Positions 23,032 to 31,880 of a stretch of 64,000 bases of DNA are shown here, in pieces. The notes beneath the pieces were generated by a model. The model ran no database searches, was not told the origin of the DNA, and was given only the letters and a program-made list of their open reading frames with translations. The stretch comes from DATFNV01 sp963827935 (GTDB taxonomy: Bacteria; Planctomycetota; Planctomycetia; Gemmatales; Gemmataceae): positions 27,203-91,202 of the forward strand of contig CAWHCN010000030.1 in NCBI GenBank assembly GCA_963827935.1. Direction: 5' to 3'. Every line of letters starts with the position of its first letter. The stretch's first letter is position 1. Position numbers and translations under genes: made by a program.

Positions 23032-23343
23032 CGAACTTCCATGCCGCGAGTGGAGTGACTGCCTATCAACAATGCCTAATGTCCTCATTCATTGGTGCCA
23101 CCGGTCTGGTCTTTGACATGCCAGTCCTCCCGCCCGTTGAATACACATGTGATATAAGGCTGCTGGCGGAACGGTGCCTTGTTCCTGTTGCTTTCCTGCT
23201 GCCGTCCTCGTGTTAACACATTCTTAACTGAAACGTGGTAATTTAACTAATTACTGAGACTGTAGCATAGCCAGTGTACCGAATAAGGTCCGACCAGGCC
23301 TAAAATGAAGATAGGGAGGCAGTTAGGTCTGGAGGGCTGAGTC
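23032..23343. other. AT-richer intergenic stretch at the edge of the accessory region
   Basis: About 310 bases with clearly lower GC than the surroundings (for example 23215-23275) and no supported gene. It probably includes the left end of the following transposon, but I could not match an inverted repeat to the right side near 24757. Confidence 0.4.
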
Positions 23344-24757
23344 ATGCTTGGACCAGGCGAATACGTCCCTGACGTCACCGAGGGCATCGCTGCCGTCGAG
23401 GATCTACCCAAGCCCCGTATCGAACACCGCAGTCGCAACTACCCAGCCCGGCGTTGCCCACGCTGCCGCCGCCCGGCGCGACGCTATAGCGTTAGCTCAC
23501 GCACGCTGCACGACCTGGGCGACACACGCGCCGGCCGCCCGGTCGATCTGCTCGTTACTTACTCCCAGCATTACTGCCGCGGCTGCGACGGTCACTTCGC
23601 CGTCGATCTCTCTGACCTGGCCTGGCCCAAGTGCCATTACACCCGCCGCGTCCAGGAGTTGGCTGTCCGTGTGGTGGCTGAGGATGACCTGGCCTACCAA
23701 GCCGCCTCCTGGCACCTCTGGCGCGACCACCGCGTCTTCGTCCCCTTGGCCACCATCCAGAACTGGGTCGAGGCGGCCGGGAAAAAAAAAGGTGGACGGC
23801 CTTTCAACCACCTACCTCGACGAGGCGGTGGCTGATTTCTCCGGCTATCTGGCCATCGACGAGATCTACGACGGCCCGTTCTGCGTGCTCAGCGTGGTGG
23901 ACAACTGCCGCTACAACCGCCTGGCCTTCCGCGTCCTGGAGCACGACCCGACGCACGACGACGTCCGCGCTTTCCTGAGCGCGTTCAAGGGGCAACTGGA
24001 TCAACGCGGTCGGAGTGTGCGCGGCATCACCACGGATGGATCGCCGCTTTACCCCAAGGTACTCAAGGAGTTGTGGCCGGACGCGCCGCACCAAGTCTGT
24101 GAGTTTCACGTCCTCCAGGAGATCACCACGGCGGTGCTGCGGACGCTGGCCAAACTCCGCAAGGACAGGAAGGCCCACATCCCCAAGCAACGGCGTGGCC
24201 GACCACGCCAGCAGGACAAAGTGCAAGTACGGCGGATCAAACGGCTCCAGCAGGGTGTGGCCGAGTTGTTCACGCATCGGCACCTGTTCGTCCGGCACCA
24301 TCTTAGCGCGGCGCAGCAGAAGTTGCTGAAGAAGTTGGTGCGTGGTCAGCCCTCGTTACGGGTCTTGCGGGACATCATGGACGAGGTGTATCGGTTGTTC
24401 GACCGCCGCTGCAAGACGGCCACGGCGTTGCGGCGTCTGGAGAAGTTGCGTCAGCGCGTGCGCCGTTTCAAGCGGTTGGCCCGCGCGTTGGCCGTGTTGC
24501 ACAGCCCGAACCTGGAGAAGGCGCTGCTGTTTTTGGACGATAAGTTGCTGGGGGCAACGAGCAACGCCGTGGAGAGAAGCAACCGGCGCTTCCGCAAGGC
24601 GCAGAAGAGCATCTACAGCGTGCGGACCAAGGAGCACATCGAACAGCGACTCGCCCTGGACATGAACCGCGAACAGCGGGCTGCCAAACGCGCCCGGACG
24701 CTCAAAACCCTTCACCACGCTCGCTCAGATCCTGAATCCGGTCACTGCTGGTGCTAG
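23344..24757 (+). pseudogene. DDE transposase with N-terminal zinc ribbon, frame change at an A9 run
   Basis: The first frame (from ATG 23344) has a zinc-ribbon-like pattern RRCPRCRRPARRY and YCRGCDGHF followed by a DNA-binding segment. At 23782-23790 the sequence is nine A residues, and the reading shifts to the frame ending at 24757. That frame carries the catalytic part: Asp in YLAIDEIYDGPFCVLSVVDN, Asp in GITTDGSPLYPKVLKE, and Glu in GATSNAVERSNRRFRKAQ. About 470 residues in total. The family resembles ISL3-like elements but I am not certain. The A9 run could be a slippage site that makes the full protein, or a homopolymer error. Confidence 0.7.
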
Positions 24758-24768
24758 AGTGTCGCATT

Positions 24769-25089
24769 ATGCTTGCATTTATGGCCGTAACCGCGGCGGC
24801 CGAAAACGCGCAGGCATTTCCGCCCGGTATTCCAACACCACCGGTATCAACTCTGATGCCAATGGCACCAATGTCAATCAATTATCCCGTGGCCGCGTGG
24901 ATGTGCCAACAATCCATGGAGTCCATAAGAGTCGGATTGGTGCCCATAAATGAAGGATACGATTACGCCCAATGCAATGGGCGCAACGTGAAGAGCTGGT
25001 ACTCCGGCCGCGAGGCAAGTTGGGCGCAGGCGGCCGCAGCCTGTCAAGCCTATATCGGCAGGCAAGACCCCACAAAACCCTGTCCATAA
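24769..25089 (+). CDS. Small secreted protein, probably 5'-truncated
   Basis: About 106 residues. The start LAFMAVTAAAENAQAFPPG resembles the signal peptide and mature start of the next gene (IALAFLVLTTASANAQTVPP), but lacks the basic N-terminal part. The transposase gene ends only 12 bases upstream, so the true start was probably replaced by the insertion. The mature part is rich in Pro, Met and Cys (AAWMCQQSMES, YDYAQCNGRN, ACQAYIGRQDPTKPCP). Unknown function. Base composition is less GC-rich than the flanks, suggesting transfer. Confidence 0.5.
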   Translation: MLAFMAVTAAAENAQAFPPGIPTPPVSTLMPMAPMSINYPVAAWMCQQSMESIRVGLVPINEGYDYAQCNGRNVKSWYSGREASWAQAAAACQAYIGRQDPTKPCP

Positions 25090-25146
25090 GAGTGCGGCTC
25101 TGAATGCACGATTATTTCAACTGTTCACAACGATAGGAGATTCGAC

Positions 25147-25698
25147 ATGAAGCATATGACATCCTGCATTGCACTTGCATTTCTGGTTCTAACGACGGCG
25201 TCCGCAAATGCGCAGACTGTTCCGCCGGGTGGCAACCCGCCAACTTTGCCTCATCAAACGCCTTGTTATACAAATGGGTTTATGCCAACCGTCTGCGGCA
25301 ATCAAGCGCCAGTGACTGTTCAAATCTCCGGCACAATGCCTAACGTGGGGGGATCGATTATCAACTTTTCAGGAAACGGCCTTACCTGTAGCGGCAAGCT
25401 TGGAACCGACCTGCAAAGCATACCACTGAACGGGACCACAAGCATCAATGATGTTAAGTGTACTGCAACAGCTACAGCACTGCTGTCCGGCACATGGTCT
25501 GCGCAAGGCGGCGGAGCGGCTAATTGCACTACTTATGGCACTTTCGTCTGGTCTGTGTCGGGAACCATCACCAGTGGGAATGACGGCGGCAATGGATCTG
25601 GTAATCTGCAGCGCATGACTGCAAGTACAGTGACGGGCAGCGATCCTACAACCATATGCACGGCTACGGGCACAATTACCTTAGAAACTGTCCGATAA
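25147..25698 (+). CDS. Small secreted protein, C-terminus trimmed by an IS5-family insertion
   Basis: 183 residues from ATG 25147 (AGGAGA upstream). Signal peptide CIALAFLVLTTASANAQ, then a Thr/Ser/Gly-rich mature region with paired cysteines (TPCYTNGFMPTVCG, GLTCSGKLG, NDVKCTATA, AANCTTYG, TTICTATG) that looks like a disulphide-stabilised beta domain. The last codons (ETVR and the stop) come from the insertion sequence that begins at 25684, so the original C-terminus is missing or changed. Tandem paralogue of the gene before it. Function unknown. Confidence 0.6.
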   Translation: MKHMTSCIALAFLVLTTASANAQTVPPGGNPPTLPHQTPCYTNGFMPTVCGNQAPVTVQISGTMPNVGGSIINFSGNGLTCSGKLGTDLQSIPLNGTTSINDVKCTATATALLSGTWSAQGGGAANCTTYGTFVWSVSGTITSGNDGGNGSGNLQRMTASTVTGSDPTTICTATGTITLETVR

Positions 25699-26395
25699 GT
25701 GGTGTCAAGCCACTTGGCGATACTGAAATTCGTCTTGGTTCTCCTTCGGACACAAGCGGTTGAGCATCAGATGAATCATGGCCAAGCGAATCATGGCTTC
25801 CGACGACCGCACCGTCTTCTCTCGGTCTACACTCAGCCGTCGGCACTTGCCCAGCCAAGCGAACGTCCGCTCCACCGTCCACCGGATCGGCAGCTTGACC
25901 CAGCCCTCCGATCCTTCCGGACGCCGCACAATGCACAGTTCCCAACGCCCCTCATGCTCCTCCACCCATTGGTAGAGGACGAAGTTGTGGTACTTGGTGT
26001 CGGCGAACATCCGCTCGACCCGGCTCATCGGCTGGCCCTCCAGCCGAGCGAACAACTCGGCCGCCGCCTTGGCGTCGTCCACGTCGGCGGCCGTCACCAG
26101 CACCGCCAGCAGCAAACCCATGCTGTCAACCACGATATGGCGTTTGCGACCATCGACGTTCTTGGCGTTGTCCCGGCCACGCTGTTCGCCGCCGGAGGTG
26201 GTATCGACGGATTGGCTGTCCACGCTCGCGGTGGTGCGGGGCGCGTAGGGCTTTTCCGCCGTGCGGACTTGGCAGCGGAGACGGTCGTGGATCTCCTCCA
26301 GGGTGCCGTTGTGGCGCCACTCATTGAAGTAGCCCCAGACGGTACTCCGGGGTGGGAAGTCCTTGGGGAGGTAGCGCCACTGACAGCCAGACCGC

Positions 26396-28092
26396 AGGGG
26401 TGTGGTCGCTTCAGCATCGCGAATTATGCGGCAAGACAAGAGGAAGCAGCCGCGGTCGCCTGAGGACTCTCCTTTTCGACCGGTCGGCGAGCGGCCCCCC
26501 GCGGTTCGGGCCAGTCACGCGCAGCCAACTCTGTTGCGAACGCGGCCTCCCAAATCCCGCTCAGATAGAGCACACGCAAATCCAGAATCACCTGGCCGGA
26601 CTCGCGCTGCCAACGCATCCCCGAGCGTTTGAAGCGTTGCGTGAACACCGTTTTGCAGGCCGCTTCCGTGACACCGCTGCCGATCGGTAGGCCACGCCGC
26701 CTATAGCCCTGATAATCCATCAAGCGGCGATGACGACGCACATAGCGATACGCTTTCCAGAACTCTGCCTGCTGCCCCTTGGTGGCGTGGCGGCGACCCA
26801 AGTGCTGCGTCGCGGAGCGCAGCACCTGGGCCGCTCCCTGGGGTCGATCCCGCAGCCAGCGCCGCATCTTCGCGAACCACTGCGTTCCGGCTGCCGTCTC
26901 GGCGCCGAACAAGGCGTCGGCCATCTTGCAGAGGTAGGTGCATACGTGATAGAAATCGAGCACCCATTCCCAGGTCAACGGCGTGCCAGCACGCGGATGC
27001 TTCATCTTGTTCAGCACGCGCCGATAGTAATCATCCGGCGCCGAGCCTTTGTCCGTGATATAGGCCAGACGCGGCACGGGCCGCTGCCAAGCCAGCAGCG
27101 TCGCCGTCACCAAGGCCGTCAAGGCCCGGGTGAGCGTCGCTTGCTTTTCCTCCGGCATTTGGCCCAAGTAAATCGTGCCCAGCCGCCGACGCCCCCGATC
27201 ATACACGCTTACCGTGGCCGTGCTGGCTTCCTTGTAGCCGCCCTGACGCATGGGCACCATGATGCCGTCACGTCCCACCGCCAACACCGGACGATTCCGG
27301 CCACGCGACTGCTCCGCCTGCGTCAGCCACGCCAGCAGCCGCGTCTTTTGCAAGTCGGCCACAAACGGCAACAGCGCCTGGCGAAAGCCTGCCAAGGCCG
27401 CCCGCAGCCGATCATTCGACCAGACCAGACCGTGCTCGCGCCGCAGCCAGGCCCGCGTTTCGGTTTGCGTTTGCTCCACCGACAGCCGTGCCACGCGTTC
27501 CAACAGCGCCGGCGTGGCCGTTCCCGCACCGATACCCAAACGCAAGAGCAGCGGGTGCAAGCCCGGTTCGCCGTCCTCTTCATTCAAGTAGTAAAACGAC
27601 CGCACGGTGATCGTGCCGAAACGCGTGGCGATACGTGCTGGCGTCTTCTTGTTGAGGCGATAGGTCTCCTTGTGATAACGCATCTTGCTCGGCACCACCT
27701 GCTTATCGTCGGCTTCCAAGCGGTTGGCTTCGCGTTCGATAAGTTGGCGACAGGCCTCCGCCGCGGCGGCGTGGAGCGCGTTCTCCAGTTCCAGGAAGCG
27801 CTGCGGCGTGACAGGTTCGCTCCGGAAACGCTCGACAATGTCGTCCACGCCTTTCTGAAAGACGTCGACCGGTTCGCTGGGCGTCGCGACCGCGGGGATT
27901 GCCTCTGTCCGCAGGCCGCTCTGGCGAGTAATCTTGACGACCATGGGGATTCCTTTCCCTGGGAGTGGGTGATGCTTCTCCCATTGTGCGGAAAGGATCC
28001 TCATTTTTCATGGACCAGTTCTGCCGCTCTCCGGTTTCCTGAACGACGATTTCTTCGAGAATGTCTGATGCTGTGGCGACTGCACCCGACCG
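26396..28092 (-). mobile_element. ISKra4-family element inside the IS5 element
   Basis: About 1697 bp between two copies of CAGACCGC (26388-26395, 28093-28100), an 8-bp target duplication. Imperfect inverted ends GGGTGTGGTCGC and GGGTGCAGTCGC lie within a few bases of the duplications; the right side has about five extra bases, so the boundary is uncertain by that much. It carries one intact transposase gene. Confidence 0.82.
26424..27944 (-). CDS. ISKra4-family transposase
   Basis: 506 residues from ATG 27944 (AAAGGA upstream). Motifs shared with the second element at 43825-45508: RPVLAVGRDGIMVPMRQGGY, ATVSVYDRGRRRLGTIYLGQ MP, RLAYITDKGSAP, WEWVLDFYHVCTYLCKMADA, GLPIGSGVTEAACKTVFTQR FKRSGM and GQVILDLRVL. 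Asp in VGRDG, Asp in LDFYHV and Glu in GVTEAACK are good candidates for the catalytic triad. The frame is intact. Confidence 0.88.
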   Translation of the reverse strand: MVVKITRQSGLRTEAIPAVATPSEPVDVFQKGVDDIVERFRSEPVTPQRFLELENALHAAAAEACRQLIEREANRLEADDKQVVPSKMRYHKETYRLNKKTPARIATRFGTITVRSFYYLNEEDGEPGLHPLLLRLGIGAGTATPALLERVARLSVEQTQTETRAWLRREHGLVWSNDRLRAALAGFRQALLPFVADLQKTRLLAWLTQAEQSRGRNRPVLAVGRDGIMVPMRQGGYKEASTATVSVYDRGRRRLGTIYLGQMPEEKQATLTRALTALVTATLLAWQRPVPRLAYITDKGSAPDDYYRRVLNKMKHPRAGTPLTWEWVLDFYHVCTYLCKMADALFGAETAAGTQWFAKMRRWLRDRPQGAAQVLRSATQHLGRRHATKGQQAEFWKAYRYVRRHRRLMDYQGYRRRGLPIGSGVTEAACKTVFTQRFKRSGMRWQRESGQVILDLRVLYLSGIWEAAFATELAARDWPEPRGAARRPVEKESPQATAAASSCLAA

Positions 28093-28291
28093 CAGACCGC
28101 AACAGGTAGAAAATGGCATCCGCGACGTCGCGCATGTCGGTTTGACGAGGACGGCCTCCGGGATACACGGGGATGGAGGGCTTGACGAGCGACCACTGCG
28201 CGTCGGTCAAGTCGCTAGGGTATTGTTGAGTTCGCATACCCTATTCTACGCAGCTGAGCAGCTGGAGACGCACTTATCGGACAGTTTCTTA

Positions 28292-28606
28292 ATGCATTGC
28301 TACGTCCGTTGCCGTATATCCGAGTCCGGTAGCATACAGTACAAGTATGCATACAACCTATTAAGAATATGTTAACTAAAGAGCGTATCGCGATTCCCGC
28401 GGAGCGTTGAAGGATGTAGGCCATTGAGGCACTTTTAAGAGCCGCTTTCAATTCCCATCAGCAACTTGGGCTTCGTTCGCAGATCATAACGCCCTTTATG
28501 ACCTGCAGGTCGGGGGCTGTCATATGCGAGACTTCTATGTCATCTTTGCGCTTTCACGGGGATGTAAGGCATGTCATTGTAGGAAGATGATTATAATGGA
28601 GGCTAC
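28292..28606. other. AT-rich promoter region of toxin-antitoxin cluster 1
   Basis: No gene is supported. The right half (about 28480-28606) matches the region upstream of cluster 2 (about 42185-42327): both contain ATAACGCCCTT(T/C)ATGAC and, just before the antitoxin, a CATTGTAG motif, a TATAAT-like box (GATTATAATGG here) and GGAGG. This conserved block is likely the promoter and autoregulatory operator. Confidence 0.5.
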
Positions 28607-28849
28607 ATGACTACGGACAAAGTAAGCGTCACTGTCAGGCTGGACGAGGATACCGTCGCCTTCCTGGATCGGCTCGCGGAAGTAGAGGAGCGAGATCGTA
28701 GTTATCTGATTAAACAGGCCGTCGCCAACTTCGTCCGGCTTCACCGCTGGCAGATCGAGGAGATTAAGAAAGCGGTCAAGGAAGCCGATGCCGGCCTGTT
28801 TCTCTCCGACGAAGAAACTGCAGCATTCATGGAAGTGCTGGGCAAGTGA
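28607..28849 (+). CDS. Ribbon-helix-helix antitoxin (CopG/ParD-like)
   Basis: 80 residues: an RHH DNA-binding domain (KVSVTVRLDEDTVAFLDRLA, RDRSYLIKQAVANFVRLHRW) followed by an acidic toxin-binding tail (EEIKKAVKEADAGLFLSDEE). GGAGG stands 5 bases before the ATG. It overlaps the toxin start by four bases (GTGA). Nearly identical in design to the antitoxin at 42328. Should repress its own operon and neutralise the RelE/ParE toxin encoded next. Confidence 0.9.
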   Translation: MTTDKVSVTVRLDEDTVAFLDRLAEVEERDRSYLIKQAVANFVRLHRWQIEEIKKAVKEADAGLFLSDEETAAFMEVLGK

Positions 28850-29379
28850 AGCTGCGCTGGCTCCGGTCCGGCTCCGTTTCCCTTCGTCGTCACGTCGAGT
28901 TTGTCGCTGGCGAGAATCCTGGCGCTGCGGTGCGGGTGCGGCGGACTATCAGAAGCTCCGTGCTCCGCCTCGTCGATTTTCCGGAATCTGGACGTGGGGG
29001 TCACATCCAAGGCACGCGGGAGGTTGTAGTTACAGGGCTGCCCTTTGTGGTCGTGTATCGCGTGACCAGCGACACCGGGGAGATTCTTCGGGTCCTTCAC
29101 ACAGCTCAGGAACGTTCAAACCCCTTTCACGGACAAGGAAGCCCGCACAAGGAGCATATCGTTTGGCGGAAGTTCGTATTCGGATCGTGGATGAATGGGG
29201 GCGTCGAGTTCCTTCGCTGCGTGCTGCGCGTTCAAAAGGGAATTCCCTCGAAGGAGAGCGACGCGTGCTGCTCCGCGAGGAAGCCATGCGGCCAAAACAG
29301 GAACTGGCCGGCCATCTGGGCCGGATGCGTAAGGCGTTGCGCGAAAAACAAGGCATGTTTTCGGATTCGGCGGCCCTGA
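28846..29379 (+). CDS. RelE/ParE-family toxin with lost stop codon
   Basis: Starts at GTG 28846. The first about 97 residues are a RelE/ParE fold: MKLRWLRSG, RVRRTIRSSVLRLVDFPESG, GTREVVVTGLPFVVVYRVTS, GEILRVLHTAQERSNPFH. In the paralogue at 42567 the codon after SFH is TAA; here the same position is GGA, so reading continues 80 more codons over the next gene in a different frame. The helical segment also has RRHVEFVAGENPGAAVRV where the paralogue has a typical LDRVFEYIAQDNPTAAGHV. Possibly an inactive toxin with a retained antitoxin. Confidence 0.75.
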   Translation: MKLRWLRSGSVSLRRHVEFVAGENPGAAVRVRRTIRSSVLRLVDFPESGRGGHIQGTREVVVTGLPFVVVYRVTSDTGEILRVLHTAQERSNPFHGQGSPHKEHIVWRKFVFGSWMNGGVEFLRCVLRVQKGIPSKESDACCSARKPCGQNRNWPAIWAGCVRRCAKNKACFRIRRP

Positions 29380-29408
29380 TCCGCGAGGAGCGCGACGCCC
29401 GCGGATGA
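29163..29408 (+). CDS. FitA-like RHH antitoxin, degenerate
   Basis: About 81 residues from TTG 29163 (AAGGAG 8 bases upstream): AEVRIRIVDEWGRRVPSLRA, LEGERRVLLREEAMRPKQEL and REKQGMFSDSAALIREERD. It aligns along its length with the intact antitoxin at 42885 (VRIRNVEGWVVESLRARARS, LLREEAMRPEKELAGKLRRM), but several RHH core positions are changed and it ends early. The PIN toxin that follows at the second locus is missing here. Probably a decaying orphan antitoxin. Confidence 0.55.
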   Translation: MAEVRIRIVDEWGRRVPSLRAARSKGNSLEGERRVLLREEAMRPKQELAGHLGRMRKALREKQGMFSDSAALIREERDARG

Positions 29409-29431
29409 TGGTTCTCGCCGCCGGTGTGACC

Positions 29432-29515
29432 GTCGAGGCCTATTTGCCACGGATCAGGAAGTGGAACAGCTGTTCTCGAAGCGGGCGGCCTGAAGCTGCG
29501 GTGGCTGTTTCCTGT
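29432..29515 (+). pseudogene. Remnant of a third RHH antitoxin/RelE toxin junction
   Basis: TDQEVEQLFSKRAA followed at once by KLRWLFPVVG matches the end of the antitoxin at 42570 (TDEEVEEMFSKWTA) and the start of its toxin (MKLRWVSAALG). Both flanking parts are gone. It shows that the cluster was once longer or recombined. Confidence 0.5.
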
Positions 29516-29783
29516 CGTCGGGCGCATAAACAAGCTGCCCCTTGACTTATCGCACGCGCGGAGTTCAATGATCCGCGGGCGGCAGCCAAATCTGCGCAGG
29601 TGGGCTTCTGCGCCCGGCTGGCCTTGTCTCTATCTGCACGTCTCGTGCATCAGGAAGCAATCAGCGGTCGGACGGGTAGCCCGAACCGAGAGCACCGGTG
29701 CCGCGGGTGGAGTGCCCGGCTGGTGGGGAGCTATTCACGGAGCGGAGGGGGAACGACATCGCGATCCGCAAAGGAGGTCTACC

Positions 29784-31854
29784 ATGAGCGTCTTTTGCTT
29801 CCCGCGTATCCACGTCAAAGGTCTTCTTTCCATCAACGTGGGCACGGGTAATAACGATGACTACTCGAACCTCGTGTTCCCCAAAGGGAGCCCGTTTGCC
29901 GGGACGCCCCTTCGCCTCGCAGACTCAGTGAACGTCCGGCCCCTGACCTATGGCATGTCGGACGCCGACCTGGGTCCGGTGGGTCCAGGAGCCGCACCCT
30001 TTCGACACGCCACCCGCGCCTCTGGTCGCCGCAACGAACCAGGCGGCGCCCCTTGCCAGCGTCCGGGCCGCAATGACCAAAGCCGAGGCTCTTCCCGTCC
30101 GGTCCGGGGTGACTCGCTACATCCCCTCCGAGTGGAACTACTATGGCGACATGACGCTTGAGATGATGGGGGTCAGGGTCCTCGCTGTCCAGTATCCCGG
30201 CCGGACATTGACGGCCGAGGCGGACGACCCGCTTGTCGGGGCCGAGCTCTCTTTCAAGAACCGACCAGCGGAGACCGGGCGCACCACAGGGATGCTCATT
30301 GACGTGAACCCCGAGGACGTCCCGGCGAGCCAGATTCATGCGAACAGCCTAACGCTTGAAAAGGGCGGCGCGGCCCTACTTATGGGGAAGCCGAGCAAGG
30401 CTTGCACTCGCTGGATCAACTTCCAGAGGAACACCGAGCTACGCGGTGCAAACGGGGCGGCTGGCACCTTCCAGTGCGTGGTCCCCGTCGAGGAACTCAA
30501 GGGCCAGCCGATTCTGGAGACTTTTTCTCGGGGAAACCTGCTCGCGAAGTCCATTAAGGGGGTCGTCTTTCGCTACTCGATCTTTCGTGCCCTTCAGAAG
30601 ATTAGCGCCTTCAAATTCCCGGACACCGAAGAGTGGAACCGGCAGATGATCGCCCTCTACTCCCAGAAGGGAGTAAATCCCGACTACGCGGAGATCGTGG
30701 GGACGCTTGCCCCCTGGTACGAGGGCGAGATGGTATCCGCACCGGCCGGCCGGCTCCTGCTCCCGGGCACCACATTCCCCGTACCCCAAGGTGGCGGCGG
30801 AGCGCCGCGGCAATTTGGCCTTGCCCCGGCCGTCCTGCAGGTGAACCGGGAGATTGGCCTCGTCTCGGTCGATTTCGGGGCCACGTTTCCGGACTCCTAC
30901 CGCAACCCCGCGTTCGATCCTCTGCAGACCGGCGACAATCCAAAATACGATTTTGGGCCGGTCCGCCTCATCGTCCGCGACCAGGGTCACGAGTACGATC
31001 TGGGGCCCGTGCAATACCAGGATACGGACGGGGGGGACCGGAAAGGGTGGGTTTTCGACTTCCCGCTCAAAGGCCTCGCCGATCCCGGCAAAGCCGCGGT
31101 GGAGAGTGGCACGTTCGCGCTCCATCACGAGAAGTATGGCGACCTCCTCGGCGAGGCCAACTACCTCATCGCCTCCGACCAGTCGTGCATCATCGGGGAA
31201 CAGGGCCGTCCTGGGAGCATGGCGTCATCTTTCATGAACCAGGGCCCCGCAGACGAGCCCGCGACCGTCCGTGTCTTCCGGAAGGGGCGGGAGCTCTCAG
31301 CCGGCGACTGCCCAGACATATCCGTTTGGGAGTACGACACGACGCCGAACCAGCTGCCGGGCGACCGGAAGAAGGTCACTACGACGTTTAAGCCCGGGCA
31401 GCCACTCACGGTCAGCGCCGAGCGTGCCGGGAATCGCTTCTATACTTTTACGCTCCCGGGTCAGAAGGAGCCGCCCGCTAACTACGGCGGATTTGGTCCC
31501 CTTGACCTCATGATCGCTCCGCAGATTAACCTCCGTCTCCTCCCGAACGACCGCGATTACAGTGAGTACTACCAGAACCCAGGAGACGCGCAGCCCATCG
31601 GGAACAACAAGCTCACTTTCGACGTCATTTACCGGGAGATACTCCAGAACTACTACCTCCTCTATCCCGCCATGAGCATAGTTGTCCCGCTGAACGACCC
31701 CGAGCAGTGGTCCGGTGCCGAAATGGCCGGGCGGATAATGCAGCGGACGCAGAAGAGCTGGTGGCCAAAATCCGAGTACATGCCACGGACCAGGGACCTG
31801 TCGGCGAGCCGCAGGAGGCTCCTCCACGCCTGGTGCTTGAAGCTCCTGGCGTGA
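29784..31854 (+). pseudogene. Protein resembling the N-terminal half of VioB/RebD-type enzymes, one frameshift
   Basis: Starts at ATG 29784 behind a strong AAAGGAGG. Opening FCFPRIHVKGLLSINVGTGN matches the FPRIHF start of VioB. EIVGTLAPWYEGEMVSAPAG resembles the VioB VVGLWRRGELASYPAG block, and the end YYLLYPAMS and YMPRTRDLSASRRRLL matches its YELVYPFMS and YMPSTRELSAPKARLF. The frame changes once, near 29970. About 690 residues; the C-terminal ferritin-like half of VioB is absent. VioB makes an indolic iminoacid dimer in violacein synthesis; catalysis by this protein alone is unproven. The family match is from memory, not a search. Confidence 0.65.
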
Positions 31855-31880
31855 GCCCGTCATGCGAAGAGAGGAATGCC

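Larger units (their letters stand above)
25705..28237 (-). pseudogene. IS5-family transposase, split in two
   Basis: N-terminal part 28237-28093 reads MRTQQYPSDLTDAQWSLVKP and ADAIFYLLRS; C-terminal part 26387-25705 reads GCQWRYLPKDFPPRSTVWGY, with DDE motifs SVDSQSVDTTSGGE, DGRKRHIVVDSMGLL, FADTKYH and RWTVERTFAWLGKCRRLS. Deleting the inner element and one copy of its 8-bp target joins them in frame as LLRSGCQWRYL, 275 residues. The inner insertion is therefore recent and inactivating. Confidence 0.87.
25684..28288 (-). mobile_element. IS5-family element, interrupted by an ISKra4-family element
   Basis: Inverted ends GAAACTGTCCGATAAGTG and CACTTATCGGACAGTTTC, with a 3-bp TTA duplication on each side (25681-25683, 28289-28291). 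A TNA target is typical of the IS1031 branch of IS5. Without the inner element (26396-28092 plus one 8-bp duplication) it is about 900 bp, the normal size. Confidence 0.87.

Noticed and set aside
26730..28109. Plus-strand open frame of about 460 codons opposite the ISKra4-family transposase
   Set aside because: The minus strand shows all transposase motifs and a ribosome site; the plus strand shows none. The same applies to 43922-45115 opposite the other ISKra4-family transposase and to 55851-56810 opposite IS630 copy 2.
29950..31854. VioB-like protein starting at ATG 29950
   Set aside because: The conserved FPRIH opening and a strong AAAGGAGG lie upstream at 29784 in another frame; the later ATG is out of frame until the shift.
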